The notes under the pieces are model-generated. The model saw only the letters and a list, made by a program, of their open reading frames with translations, had not been told where the DNA came from and did not search any database. DNA of 64,000 nt from Siphonodentalium dalli (Eukaryota; Mollusca; Scaphopoda; Gadilida; Siphonodentaliidae): assembly GCA_032622095.1 (NCBI GenBank), contig CP136065.1, forward strand, positions 110,649,195-110,713,194. The letters are read 5' to 3'. Both the position numbers and the translations under genes were made by a program. Below are positions 47,313-58,531 of this stretch, piece by piece (positions within the stretch are counted from its first letter, which is position 1; every line of letters starts with the position of its first letter).

Positions 47313-47870
47313 ATGTTCAGTACTAAGATCGCATTTTTTGGCAGCAGCTATATCCGACGACTGCGTGATTTCGACCACATTCTGACGCCTGGTAAAAAAC
47401 GTTTCTTTTGCAAAGGTGGAATGAAAACAACGCTCTCCGTCACCACAACAAAACTGAAACAACTATAAAGATGGAATCCTGACGTCGTTTTCATACAGTT
47501 AGGCGGCAACGATATATGCGGAGTATCAAAACCAGCAGCCATCGTAAAAACAACGGCAAAAGGGAGATATGGTTTAGGGAAATTCTCCGTCGACGAAATT
47601 TTCAAAAAGCTGACAACATATCAATGGGTGACTTCGAAGAGCAGAGGAATAAGATTAACAAACGAATCCAGAAAAAAACTGAAGAAAAAATTTGTCCGCT
47701 TTCCTGACATCCGGTATCCTACTGACTTCGACACCTCAGACCTAATACATCTCCACCAGCCTGAGAACAAAGATCAGAATATCGGACTCGTCCGATATAA
47801 GAGGAGATTAAATATATTTTATCATGTATTTCACTTTCTAAATTATTATTTCCCCAAAAACCTCAAATGA
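47313..47870 (+). pseudogene. SGNH-hydrolase (GDSL esterase)-like frame with one in-frame stop
   Basis: One frame from ATG 47313 to the stop at 47868-47870 reads as an SGNH/GDSL esterase-like domain of about 185 residues. Block I is FFGSSYIRRL near the N-terminus, with the nucleophile position at Ser12. A Gly-Gly pair follows in block II. Block III is DVVFIQLGGNDI (Gly64, Asn66), and block V is D143-L-I-H146 in SDLIHLH. A single TAA at 47466-47468 interrupts it between blocks II and III in the same frame, so it is a lightly damaged copy or needs readthrough or an error check. It lies wholly inside the Mutator-like element. SGNH esterase domains are known from ORF1 of CR1-type retrotransposons, which is one possible source. 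Motif reading is by eye. Confidence 0.65.
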
Positions 47871-48212
47871 TACAAAACACCCAAGACTAATAGTCTAGAG
47901 TCGTCAGTTAGTTAATCCGATTACCTATACCGCTAAGCACATAAGCCGCTTACACCTTTTAATTGGAGCCGACCGTTTACACTTTATAGTGTGTTTCAGA
48001 ACGAAAAGGTTGAATAAAATCAACAAATTTGTGAACTTAAAAACAATTCAAACGTCATTCTATTCCATGTCCCAGTCCGGACATATACACCAAATTTCAT
48101 TAATATCCTTTGAGAAACAACGGACCAAACGCCACATAACACCCCGTTTACACCTTTTATTTGGAGCCGGCCTCGGCCTCGGCATACACTTTATAGTGTG
48201 TCCCAACAAGGC

Positions 48213-48660
48213 GCCTCAAAATCAAATCGTACACATGTACATGTCTCGCTTCGTCTCGGAAGCTGATTTAAATTCATTCATTTTGACTGTTTCTGTGTCC
48301 TAAGATATTAAAAACTTGCGAGATATCTTTGAATGTGCTTAGGGAGGATTGTTTTGATATCTAATTTATTGGATTTACCTCCCAAAAGGGTGAGTTTCAG
48401 GCCTGCATTTGTTCAATGTGTTGTCAATCTTATTCTGACAGTGACAGCGCTCGACTGCAACTGGCTGAATTCGCATGTTTGAAGCAATCGTTTTCTCTCA
48501 AAATGCACCATAATCTGTCAAATTCTCTCAATAATTCTATCTAAATACATCTTAGCTTTTGTTAGGATCAGATCTCCCCGTCGAGAAAGCGATATTTTGA
48601 CCAAAACGACACTTGGGAAAATGATTGTTAAATTTGTTTACGCTGGTTTACGCTGGATTT
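48213..48660. other. intergenic, nothing recognised
   Basis: No exon or repeat could be supported. Confidence 0.4.
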
Positions 48661-48661
48661 T

Positions 48662-48968
48662 TATCATCGAAAAAAATCAATTTCTTCCATCTAAAAGATA
48701 ATTACGTGCTGAACCCTGCCGTTTTAGGAATATATAAGTATTCCACCCAGAAACACCGACTCTCAGCTTAAAATTTTGAAAAATAACAGTTTTATCGATA
48801 TAAATAGATTTATCAATATCATCGAAAAAAAATCATTTCTTCCATCTAAAACATAATTATGTAATGGACCCTGGCATTTTAGGAATATATAAGTATTCCA
48901 CGCAGATATACCAAGTCTCAGCTTAAATTTTGAAAAATAAGAGTTTTATCGACATAAATCGATTTGAA
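48662..48968 (+). repeat. 152-bp tandem duplication
   Basis: Two copies start at ATCATCGAAAAAAATC (about 48665 and 48817). They share TTCTTCCATCTAAAA, TTTTAGGAATATATAAGTAT and AGTTTTATCGA blocks with moderate divergence. Confidence 0.7.
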
Positions 48969-49069
48969 TGGGAAATCCTGTGTTAAATAAATTTAGGGCC
49001 CTGCGAATGTTTTCTGATGTGCTCCATATTGGACACCAGGGTACATATTTGACAATTTCTCCCTGATAA

Positions 49070-50063
49070 TTGTGCGACAGTACAGTAGCATTACTTTTTA
49101 CGTCAACATTGGTCACTATCACTCGACAAATTTATTTCGGTTTATCGTATCAACCCCTATCGGTCTATGGTATTAACCGCATATCCAATTATCCACATGT
49201 AACCAACCCAACCTCTAATCCTGGTCCAATTTATTATTTTTTTCATCAGTATAGTCAAGTAATTTACATATGTTTATCATGAGATCAATACTTATGGTAT
49301 TACGTGTACTATGCCGTATACGTATATCAATTGCTATTCCTTTCTATATAATTCTGGTGGCATCTATAGAGATAGACATAATTTCAGAAGCCCCCCCCCC
49401 CCCAATTTTTTTATACAATTGTCGCTACATTATAGTCGCGATGCATTACATGGCAACATTGATCGCTATAGCTCTACTAATTTATGTCAATTCATCGTAT
49501 GAACTCCTTTTACTCCATGTAACCAACCCAACATCTAATCCCGGCCCAAAGTATTATTTTTCTTTTCATCGGTATAGTTGTGTTAGATACATATTTTATA
49601 ATTTGATTCTAATTTGCATTCTACCACTATAGAAGTCAATAAATAACTATTCTGGCACTATATAGAGATAACTTCTAGTAAGTTTCTGACACCCCCTCTA
49701 TTGTATAGCCTTGTTAGAGTTGAGATGCATAATATATCAACATTGGTCATTATCGCTCTTCAAATCTATTTCGGTATCAATCCATATTTCCCCGTATCGC
49801 CCACCCCTCCCCAAGTTTTTCATTTGTATTATAGACTCGTTACATATACATTTTATCATTTGATACTGATTTGTATTCTGTATTTCTCTTCTGTTCAACA
49901 ATGCCAAAATCCTAATGGTGCAATGCCTTGTAACTTTTGCTTCAACATGCCGAGTTCCGCTGCAGACGATACAAAATTGACAACATTTCGAAATGTAAAC
50001 AGGCTTAAAACTCGCCAAAGAACAAAGGTCCCAAGTCAAGGTCCAAAATCCCCAACACACTGA
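49070..50063 (+). repeat. degenerate ~320-bp tandem repeats with NPGP-encoding motif
   Basis: Three related segments begin near 49070, 49440 and 49730 (words ACATTGGTCA/ACATTGATCG with CTATCGCT). Two of them read HVTNPTSNPGP in frame at 49217-49228 and 49537-49548. The third runs into QNPNGAMPCNFC at about 49905-49945. NPGP followed by a Cys-rich PHD-like start is seen at the N-terminus of ORF2 in some CR1-like retrotransposons, where NPGP ends a 2A peptide. The 2A consensus residues before NPGP are absent here. It could be a decayed, tandemly duplicated retrotransposon fragment or chance. Confidence 0.4.
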
Positions 50064-50236
50064 TGTGAGGTATAATGATAACTCCATCTAAATAACCAAC
50101 ATAAGGATGTGAGGTTTAATGATAACCCCATCCACATAACCAATATAAGGATGTGAGGTTTAATAATAACCCCATCCGCATAACCAATATAAGGATGTGA
50201 GGTTAATTATAACTCCATCCACATAACTAATAAATA
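50062..50236 (+). repeat. 44-bp minisatellite, four copies
   Basis: Units of exactly 44 bp begin with GATGTGAGG at 50062, 50106, 50150 and 50194. They share ATAAC-CCATCC-CATAAC-AATA. Confidence 0.85.
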
Positions 50237-50559
50237 TGTCTGAAAATTAAACAAAAAAATTAAATTCCATGACGGCGTCAAATATGGACTACCCGGTACC
50301 TAATTCTGCTCCAGAAACATGTATTTTGAATATATGGATGTTTATGGGGAGAAACCGATTATTTCAATGACATTTTAATTCACTTGGGGCCAAAACCCGA
50401 CCTACATGTACGGGATCGCGTTTTGCGCGCGTACTGTATCTTCAGCATATGTGCATCTTTAATAAGCCAACAATTGGAATCCCAACAGAGAAGATTGGCG
50501 TGGGTCCCTTGCGCATAGACATCAATGATTATCTCTATGGGAATAAAAATTGACATTTA

Positions 50560-50970
50560 ATAGACAATTTCGATTAACCGCAATAACTTAAGGAATCTCT
50601 AATTGCGCTTATATATAAGCCCAATGAGAATGCAATAAGACATTCCTTATTACGCTTAACCGCAATTACTTCCCATTGCACTTAAACAGAATTAATATCT
50701 CTCTCAATAGATCACCCTTCTGCAAATAGTAGAAAAATCCTATATTTGTTCCACCCATTGTGCCATGGAGATGGACTACACCACCTGAATTATTAGGAGT
50801 TTATGTGCAATATATAATATATTATTCCTTATTAAGAGATTCATTATTGGGCTTTATCAGCGCAATTTGAATATTCTTCATTGCGCTTAAGCGCAATTAA
50901 ATATTCCCTTATTGCGCTTAAGCACAATAGAGATTCCCTTATTGAGCTTATAGGCGCAATAAGGAATATC
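50560..50970. repeat. cluster of TGCGCTTAAGCGCA palindromes
   Basis: Repeated ATTGCGCTTAAGCGCAAT variants alternate with AAGGAAT/ATTCCTTATT words, giving many overlapping short hairpins. It belongs to the same word family as 20941-21082, about 30 kb away. Confidence 0.65.
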
Positions 50971-53000
50971 CCATTTATTTTTGTGATTTTTCGTGACTGA
51001 AATTCCACCTTAGATTACTATATTCAGTTTATTCCCTGTAAAGAACTAAAATCATGGACCGTATAATCTGCTCCATTGGCTGGTGAATTATATTTTGATA
51101 TAATCAGGGGAAATGATAAAGAATATAACGAGGCTAGTTCATTCCAAAAGACGTTGTGGTAAACATGAGACGATGCATTCATCAACTAATAATAATCGCG
51201 TATTACCGGGCGGGTGCACTATTATAACTAATGTGCAGAAACGATGACACATCAAATGTGTAAACCCGGTTAATACACATAGCAATGTGTAGTTTTACAT
51301 ACAAATACATTGACCAAGTGCCGTTCTACACATAATGTGTACATTTTATTACACACACTTGTGTAAGAACGTAGAGCGTGCGCATTGCGTGTCTTCAGTT
51401 TCATAGTCTGCTACATGACGACGATATTGTTTGAGTATATGTTTTGGAATACAATTTACTACTGTCTCAATACCCATGTAATTTTGAGTGACGAGAATAA
51501 ACAAATTGTAGACAAGGAATGTAATTCAGAATTCCGACTTGTGAGTATTGTATTACTGATATATGAGGATATATTTGTTAAAACTTTCATGAAGAATACT
51601 GCTCTTACTCTTGTTTATGTGATTGTTGTAATACGTTAATACTAATCACGTGCAACCACGCCACGACCATGGTTTTTTATTTAAAATGAAAACTCACACA
51701 TGACAGAGCAAAATATTACGTACCATTGTACGCCATGAAAGTTTTAACATATAAATCTCCATTTGCCATGAATACTATATACCCACAGTTCGGAATACTG
51801 AACTTTACATTCTTGTCTACGATATATATGTGTAAGAATTTACACAAAATGTGTAAGGCATAGGTGTTGATTTTATGCACACCAGTGTGTATAAATGTGT
51901 ATAAATTGACCCATTTATTGTGTAAAATATGTTTAAGATAAAAAACGAATAATGGTTGTGTAGCAGGGCTACACGTTGTGTCTAGAAACCCTACATATTA
52001 GTCATAAGTGTGTGGGGTGGGGGTATCCCCCCATGCAGCCACCTGACTCCCTTGATATTAGCGTACACACAGAATAATAACCTGACTATCGCGCGCGACG
52101 AAACGTTTCAGTGAACATACAAATCGCGCGCTTTGAACTGCTACGGACGTCAGAAAACGGCCGTTATAATCGCTCGCTCACGCCCGGTGTGGAACGACCT
52201 TTAGGAAGCCAAACTAACACTTTCGTACGAGACAAATCCATACCCAGAGCCAAATCAAACACGATAACAGCATACATTATTATATTCAAATGTTAGGATA
52301 GAGATATCCCCATAGCACCGGATACACGTATACAATGCATATATGTCCTTATATTCTTTTGTAAATACTTCTTTCTCTGTACTTCTCTATGTTCATACGA
52401 ATTATGAGAATAAATCGTCACCGACAGCAGCTATGTAAATATTCATTTAATTGATCTATTATTCATCTGAAGGGGTATTCAAGAGATATGAGCAGACCAC
52501 ACCAGAAGAAATGATGATATACAAGTGCATAAAGATCGAGTCATATTCATTAGTGGGAAATGTTCAGATACTACGTTTAAAAGAGAGGTTATGGCAGTAT
52601 TTATTGAACCTATTATCTGAACATGTCCTAGGGATCTATTCACATTTCAGTATGTGGTAAAGAAAGGGTTCAAATGAGGTTTGAACTTGGTGAATATGCG
52701 CCGCTTTATCTACGAACTGATGTATAGTAACTATATCTACGCCAGTTTATGTCAAATTGCATAATTATTTACTGAGTTTTGTTTTTAGTATGGCCTTGTA
52801 TGAGTTATCCTGGAATTAATATATACTAATGACATTCAATGATGTTTGTTTTGTCCGCTTGTGGGCGACCAAACGGCTTGATCGTCGGAGCTGAATATTT
52901 GTATATGCATAATGGGTAATTTGACCAGAGGAGCGTTATTAGATAGGTCTCGTTCACCCCAGATGTTCTAAAATAGCACTAATAATTATTTTATATATAT
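50971..53000. other. intergenic with TACACA/TGTGTA-rich flanks
   Basis: Two stretches (51240-51370 and 51830-51950) are rich in TGTGTA and TACACA words in partly inverted arrangement and may be remnants of an element's ends. Otherwise nothing was recognised. Confidence 0.35.
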
Positions 53001-53210
53001 TTTGGGTAGTCTAGAGGCGACAAAAAACGGTTGGAACATCGGACTGCAAATTTGAGTAATTTAACCTGGAGATCTTACTAGCTAGGTCCCGAAGATGTCT
53101 TAAAAGGACAATAATAATTAATTTAACTAAATGCTTAATTATATACACAAAATGGTTGCAATATGGTCGGTGACAATTGACACACAGGGAGTACATTAAA
53201 CCGTAGAGTA

Positions 53211-53680
53211 TCATGAGATAGATGCCGTTGACATCAGATGACTTAAAGGGGAAAATATGACAAATGAAGAGCGTTCCTTTTCAGCTTAGAAGATATGTAG
53301 GAAAACTGGTACAGATAGGTTTCCTGAATGTCATGGGATAGGCGCCTTTGATCTGAGATAACTTAAAGGGTTACTATTAATAAGATCAATAAAGAGCGCT
53401 TATTATCAGTCCAAAATTTATGTGGGGAAATTGGCGAAAAAGGTTAAATGACGCGGGGAATGTCACGGGATAGGACATGTTGACCTCAAAAGATTTAAAT
53501 AGGCACCAATAATTAGCAATAGAGAGTGTTTATTGTCATCTTAAAATATAGTTGTAACTTTAACTGGAGAGTCATGCAATAGGTGGTGTTTACTCCAGAT
53601 GACTAATTCTTATTTTATATTACTTGAATGGCCACTAATACCTTACGCATTCTTCACCCGAGCAACGCCGGGTACCCCAG
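53211..53680 (-). mobile_element. Helentron-like element with tandem ~125-bp core, minus orientation
   Basis: Degenerate units start at CATG(A/G)GATAG near 53211, 53331, 53466 and 53572 and share GTTGAC, AGATGACTTAAA and AGAGCG-T-TT blocks. A hairpin ACCCG-AGCAACGC-CGGGT (53656-53673) ends the array. Its reverse complement, CCCGGCGTTGCTCGGG, resembles the CCCGACGTTGTCCGGG hairpin of the 1.27-kb element. The two elements share a layout: terminal hairpin, then tandem core of about 122-125 bp. The outer limit on the left is uncertain (53000-53210 looks related). Confidence 0.5.
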
Positions 53681-55010
53681 ATATTAATATATAAATTTGC
53701 AGCTTTGATACTGCGTACCCAATTACCCATTAATGCATGTGACATGGGGCACTGGTACATACATTAGACAAATTCAGTTACGCGTACACTAATTCTGGTG
53801 TGACATGATACATGAACGTGGCGACAAGGGGTGTTTAACCATTTTCCGCTAACTTGGTCAAACATGTCAATATTTGGAAATGTTATGCATGACACAACAA
53901 CACCAGCTGGAAACTTCACACCAAAAATGTTGAAATTGTTCTCAAGTTTTGATATTCCAACCTATATTTAGTGTGACATTTTAATTTTTTTGTTATAACA
54001 AAAAGTGGCATATTTTCCCATTTGCGGTCAAATTGTTTGACTGAAATAGGCATCAGTTGGAAAAAACTCCCAACAGTGCAAAATTTTAGATATATTTTGG
54101 AAAATTCCAGGCCAAGGGGTTGTGCAAATATAATTTGTGTCCGGATCAAGCAGGGCTGCAGTTGAAAATTCTAAGTTGGTGACCCTCAATTGAAAATCAC
54201 TCTGTTCTGCATTCTTACCGTTGGGGAAGTCACATGACCTGGCGTCAGAAATATACATGTCAGAGAAGTAGAATAAAATGTACGATAAAATGGACAGGTA
54301 TAGATCTAACATCGCCCATCAAGCCCAACATGCTATAGTATATTCCATATTGATTGGAGGAGATCGTGTATAATTAGGGGATACACGCATTCTGCTTCGT
54401 TAGATATTCGGGGATTCAAGCACGATAAGAGTTTGGGAACGAATCAACTTGCTCTCGAGTTCACGAACTACGTTTGTGTTCGAATCCCCGAATGTCCACG
54501 TATACGATTATTCCCATTGTAATTCATATCACACACACACAAAAAAAAACTGCATGAATAGGATTATATTAGCATTTTCTCTAATTGAGATCGTTTTCCC
54601 GGTGCACCAACCCCCTTAACGTTGCCTGGAGTTATTCGGAACAGCCCCTGAACACGACTTGTTAATGGATGATTACTTTATCTATTGTAAACTATTTGAG
54701 TCTGCTCTCGATTACTCGACTCCCGACTGCTCGGTGATGTATCTGACGTGCGTCGTCAATCGAACCCTGTCTGAGGGGACATAACCACCAGTATAGCATG
54801 CATGTATTAAATGTAAAATTTCTTGTTTGATAATTTAATTATTATACAAAGCTGTGAAAGTTTACAGAAATTAAGAAATATGTATGCATAACATTATTTT
54901 CGTATTCAGTATATCGTGTGTTTTCCAATGGGAAAATAGCCCGATTCATCTCTTCTGAATTCTATCACATGCGTTTGGAAGACAATATTTTGAAATTGCT
55001 AAGATAAATA
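53681..55010. other. intergenic with TTTCCAAC/GTTGGAAA words
   Basis: Short words such as GTTGGAAA, TTTCCAAC and GTGTGACAT recur at 53700-54160 and resemble 14890-15240, suggesting an old dispersed repeat. A 17-18 bp inverted repeat (ATTCGGGGATTC) lies at about 54404-54496. Confidence 0.35.
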
Positions 55011-55013
55011 GAC

Positions 55014-55176
55014 AGAACACAACGCGCATCTTAATCGAGAATCTTTTATCGAATGAGTTGCGGATGGCGCAATGATATATTTCGCGAGAGCGTATATAGC
55101 TCGAGCGAAATATAACTTTGCGCCGTCCGCAACGAGTTCGATAATATATTCGAGATTGTGATGCAAGTTGTGTTCT
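55014..55176. mobile_element. 163-bp hairpin MITE
   Basis: The arms start AGAACACAAC and continue GCATC-AATC-CGA-A and GAGTTGCGGATGGCGCAA, with complementary right-arm versions. The centre is CGAGAGCGTATATAGCTCG. The arms are about 80 bp with about 80% pairing by eye. Confidence 0.6.
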
Positions 55177-55179
55177 TTA

Positions 55180-56240
55180 TTTATTCTACACCGTTCAGTC
55201 AGATAAGTTCAATCCATGAATGTCACCTCCATTTTTACTATAGCTACCTTTATTGTGATTTAAGTCTAACAAATAACCAGTAATTATGGGGGGATCACCC
55301 GAAGCGGATGATCGACGTAATGTACGTCATCTTTATTGGCGTCAACAAGAATAGTTCGGCTTGTATTCCACCAGAGGTAGTCGAGTCACATCGCGTAGTG
55401 ACACTTTAAGAAAAATGGGCGAGTCCATAACCGTCGCCCCACACGACGTCCCCGGATGACGCGAAAGCGCGGAATGAGAATTCCATTAGAATTTCGGTGA
55501 AAAAAAACAACTCGAAAACTCAATGCTAGAAACATATGAACAAGTAGTTGATGTCTGTATTGCATGTTTCTGCTTCTTATGGACACTATAGTATACTTAT
55601 GTCTGTTCATTTCAGCCGTATTCAGGTTTTTGTAACGCTCGACTGAACACTCACAATTCGTGCCGCGTTTTTCATTGTCCAATTTTCGAAAGAGCGTCTA
55701 TGACAACGTGTATAGTTACTGTGAACAGATTATCATGAATCAGGCTGATCAACATGGCAAATTTTATTGGAAATAAATAAAATGTATTACCCGATTACAA
55801 CCCTATTAACATTTTCTTGCTTCATAACAATGCTAATGACATGACATTTGTCACGAGTACATTAGATATGATCAGGGCATTTGTTTACAAATTACATCGG
55901 CCATTACATCGGGCTGGCCCCGGACGGCCGGAGTCTGGACTGGTCTAGAGTTAATAATTTTACCGGAGATCGCGGATTCGACTCTGTGTGTGTTGATAAT
56001 TATTGGGTTGTTATTGAGTCATTTTAAACGTAAACCGTAGCCAAACAAGTAATTCTTTTGCTGAAAATTGAAATTGAAGTTTAAATATTTATTTTCTGCT
56101 CGTTGACAATTTCGTCCAATTTATTTTCGGCCCATCAACCAAATTCCGAGATCGTCCAACGGAAAATCATGTTTTGGCAATTAATTTTCTGAGATTGATT
56201 AATAGTAGATAGTTGAAAATAAAGTGGTATAGTTGTAATT
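55180..56240. other. intergenic, nothing recognised
   Basis: The 98-codon minus-strand open frame at 55386-55682 has no recognisable motif and is not called. Confidence 0.4.
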
Positions 56241-56244
56241 ATAA

Positions 56245-56400
56245 GCCATCAACGTCGTTTTTCGGTTGATCTATGGGCGTATAGACCGATCAGTAGACGA
56301 ATAACATACTTAGTATAATCCGCTTAGTATATTCGTCTACTCAGTACTCTACTGATCGGTCTATACGCTCATAGATCAACCGAAACACGACGTTGATGGC
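56245..56400. mobile_element. 156-bp hairpin MITE
   Basis: The arms begin GCCATCAACGTCGT and continue TTCGGTTGATCTATG-GCGTA and TAGACCGATCAGTAGA. Right-arm complements are nearly perfect, and the central loop is ACTTAGTATAATCCGCTTAGTA-like. The high arm identity indicates a young copy. Confidence 0.7.
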
Positions 56401-56573
56401 ATATATGTATTCAATGTCTGGGAGCCTGGGATTCCGTTGAATACATGTGCCTCACGTCAATGGGTGTGGAATAATGTGTTTTCTATGTCAAATATTTCTC
56501 AGATCAGTTCTATGATATCGCTCAATCGGATAGAAAAGTAATATTCGAAAAAGTCCCAACTTAAACGCCTTAA

Positions 56574-57067
56574 AGGTACGGTTGGCCTTGGCGGTGGGTA
56601 TCCTGTAAAAATATTTCCACCCGTCAAAAACCGCCACAAACAGAAAGAACATCACAATGTAGACAGACTGTGTCCGTATACAAATAAGAAATATAGCATA
56701 AACAGTAAGTTATTGTCATTTGTTTGACCATTGTTATGTAAACAAAAGCATAAAAAGTTACTTTTCTGGTGTTTGTTTATATTATGATGGTAAACATAAA
56801 GAGCGTTCTTTGTTGGTGAATACCTGATATGGAACAAATAAAGAGCGTTTATGCAATCTTTGTGTGATTAGCCAGTAGCATTGTGCTGTCGTCTGTAACA
56901 CAACCAGGCTCTTGCTTAGGTAAAATATAGTAGGTCTTTATGATAGCATGCTGTTTACGCGATAGTCATGGTATATATGAACGAAACTGTATGCATTTTA
57001 ATGTTTTTCTGTTTCCGGTGATTGGAACAAATATGAATATTTTCGACAATTAAGGCCTCACGTGCCT
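56574..57067 (+). mobile_element. 494-bp piggyBac-like MITE, solo copy
   Basis: This copy has the same ends and exactly the same length as the two intronic copies. It is flanked by TTAA at 56570-56573 and 57068-57071. A solo copy with clean TTAA flanks shows that the element is a 494-bp unit and that the 11.4-12.4 kb palindrome is made of two of them. Confidence 0.8.
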
Positions 57068-57071
57068 TTAA

Positions 57072-57445
57072 GCTCGTTTTAGCTGACTTGCGTGTGTTTT
57101 GTGTGAATGGTAAACAGTTGGTTGTCCCTTAGTTAGTCGTAGATCGACGATAAACTTAATCGGTCTCCGTCACTCTTCCAGAAAGTACAAGTGCGCAAAC
57201 TAAAGCTCTCGATACATGCATGTTTGGAAAGATGCAAGCCTTGTTGATTTCGAATAACAGACCCTGACTGCATGACTAATGAAAATAATGAAACTGCAGT
57301 TTTTCGTGGTTGACATCTGTCTGTTTCCAAGATGTAATCGTTGCTTATACAAAGAACTGGTCTAATATTATGGAGTAAATTGGCGGAAATTACACGTTTT
57401 TAACAGTATTGGGAATATACAATGTGCATCAAAAAGAAATAATTC
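57072..57445. other. intergenic, nothing recognised
   Basis: No exon or repeat could be supported. Confidence 0.4.
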
Positions 57446-57448
57446 TGG

Positions 57449-58303
57449 ATCGCCGGGCAAAGCCGATCACCTTTATTATTTCAATACTAGCTAATTATTC
57501 CGATTCTATCCGTATTTTAGAATAAGATAGTTTTATGTTTGGTTAGGTTTTATACATTTCCACAGAGAACTAGGTATACTAAAATTTTGTAGCCCATTAG
57601 AACATTTTCGTCGACATTTTATGATTTTACCAAATATGTAATTGTTGTGCGTTTGCGCATATCTATTGCGCAGATCGATGGTCACATACCCATCTACCCG
57701 AATAAATGTTGTCGGTGTCTTAGGCAATATATATGTGGAATAAGACAATATGTCAATTTCCTATATTTGATAGGACACGCGCGTAATTCGCCGGACTGTA
57801 AAAAGGTGTGATCTGGGCAAAGCGGATCGGGCAAAGCGGATCATTCATAACATGACTAACTTCCGGTACACATGCGTAGATTAAGTGAATTTGGACAATT
57901 TTAGTCCGATGTATCGACAAAACTCGTGCCTTGTCGGAGCATGACCATAATTGATAAACTTGAACGTTTGAAAACACGCGGTATTAATTATTTGGGATAA
58001 ATATGTATTATTGTAATAAATAAAACTAAAAAGCATTAAATAGTTGAAAATTATTGCATTTTCAGAAGGATTCGTTTGCTGATCCGCTTTGCCCGATGTG
58101 GTGATCCGATTTGGCCAACGGCCGGGCAAAGCGGATCAAAATTAAAAATCACCATAGCAACCAAACCAATAGATGTATCTTAATGCATCATCCGTCAAAT
58201 GTTATGCCATCATGATTAGAAACTGACAGTGCTAATAATTCATATTGCCGGTTGTATTTTGTTCAAGAAACCCTTACGTGATCCGCTTTGCCCGGGTCTC
58301 CCC
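57449..58303. repeat. cluster of GGGCAAAGCGGATCA motifs ending in a MITE terminus
   Basis: GGGCAAAGC(G/C)GATCA or its complement occurs at about 57454, 57816, 57830, 58079, 58122 and 58280. The last copy extends to GCCCGGGTCTCCCC followed by TA, identical to the ends of the 46914-47168 element. This looks like one or more copies of that family with internal duplication of the subterminal motif, lying just downstream of the Mab-21-like gene. Confidence 0.5.
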
Positions 58304-58531
58304 TACATGTAGATTAACTTTATGAATTAAACCGAAAAAGTTTGAAGACAAATTTACCATAAATACTCGCGTTAAATGTGTCTTCGGACTTCTGGGTTAT
58401 CACTGCATGAATACAAGCAAAACAAGAGTTATCCTTTAAATAGCACGAATTAATTCACGTAGCACCAATCAGTCAATTAATAGAAATGTCGATTACTTAT
58501 GGAATTGACACGAGTAGTCAGGTTTCTATGT

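Larger units (their letters stand above)
46181..48204 (+). mobile_element. Mutator-like element with ~360-bp terminal inverted repeats
   Basis: The outer ends GGGACACACTATAAAGTGTA and their complement begin terminal inverted repeats of about 360 bp (46181-46540 and 47840-48204). The repeats keep ordered blocks such as GCCGAGGCCGAGG, CCGGACTGGG and TTAATCCGATTA. A perfect 8-bp duplication AACAAGGC flanks the element (46173-46180 and 48205-48212). Long terminal repeats with 8-9 bp duplications point to the Mutator superfamily; hAT elements also make 8-bp duplications but have short ends. No transposase is visible. The interior holds a nested 255-bp inverted-repeat element and an SGNH-hydrolase-like frame, so this may be a gene-capturing, non-autonomous copy. 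Confidence 0.75.

Noticed and set aside
49217-49548. Functional 2A peptide
   Set aside because: Only NPGP is present. The preceding D-x-E-x consensus and an open downstream frame are missing.
50062-50236. Possible CRISPR-like array
   Set aside because: The 44-bp units are contiguous repeats without unique spacers, and the genome is eukaryotic.
54380-54510. tRNA-like words (TTCGAATCCCC)
   Set aside because: The words are arms of a short inverted repeat. No acceptor stem, D-loop or anticodon arm could be arranged around them.
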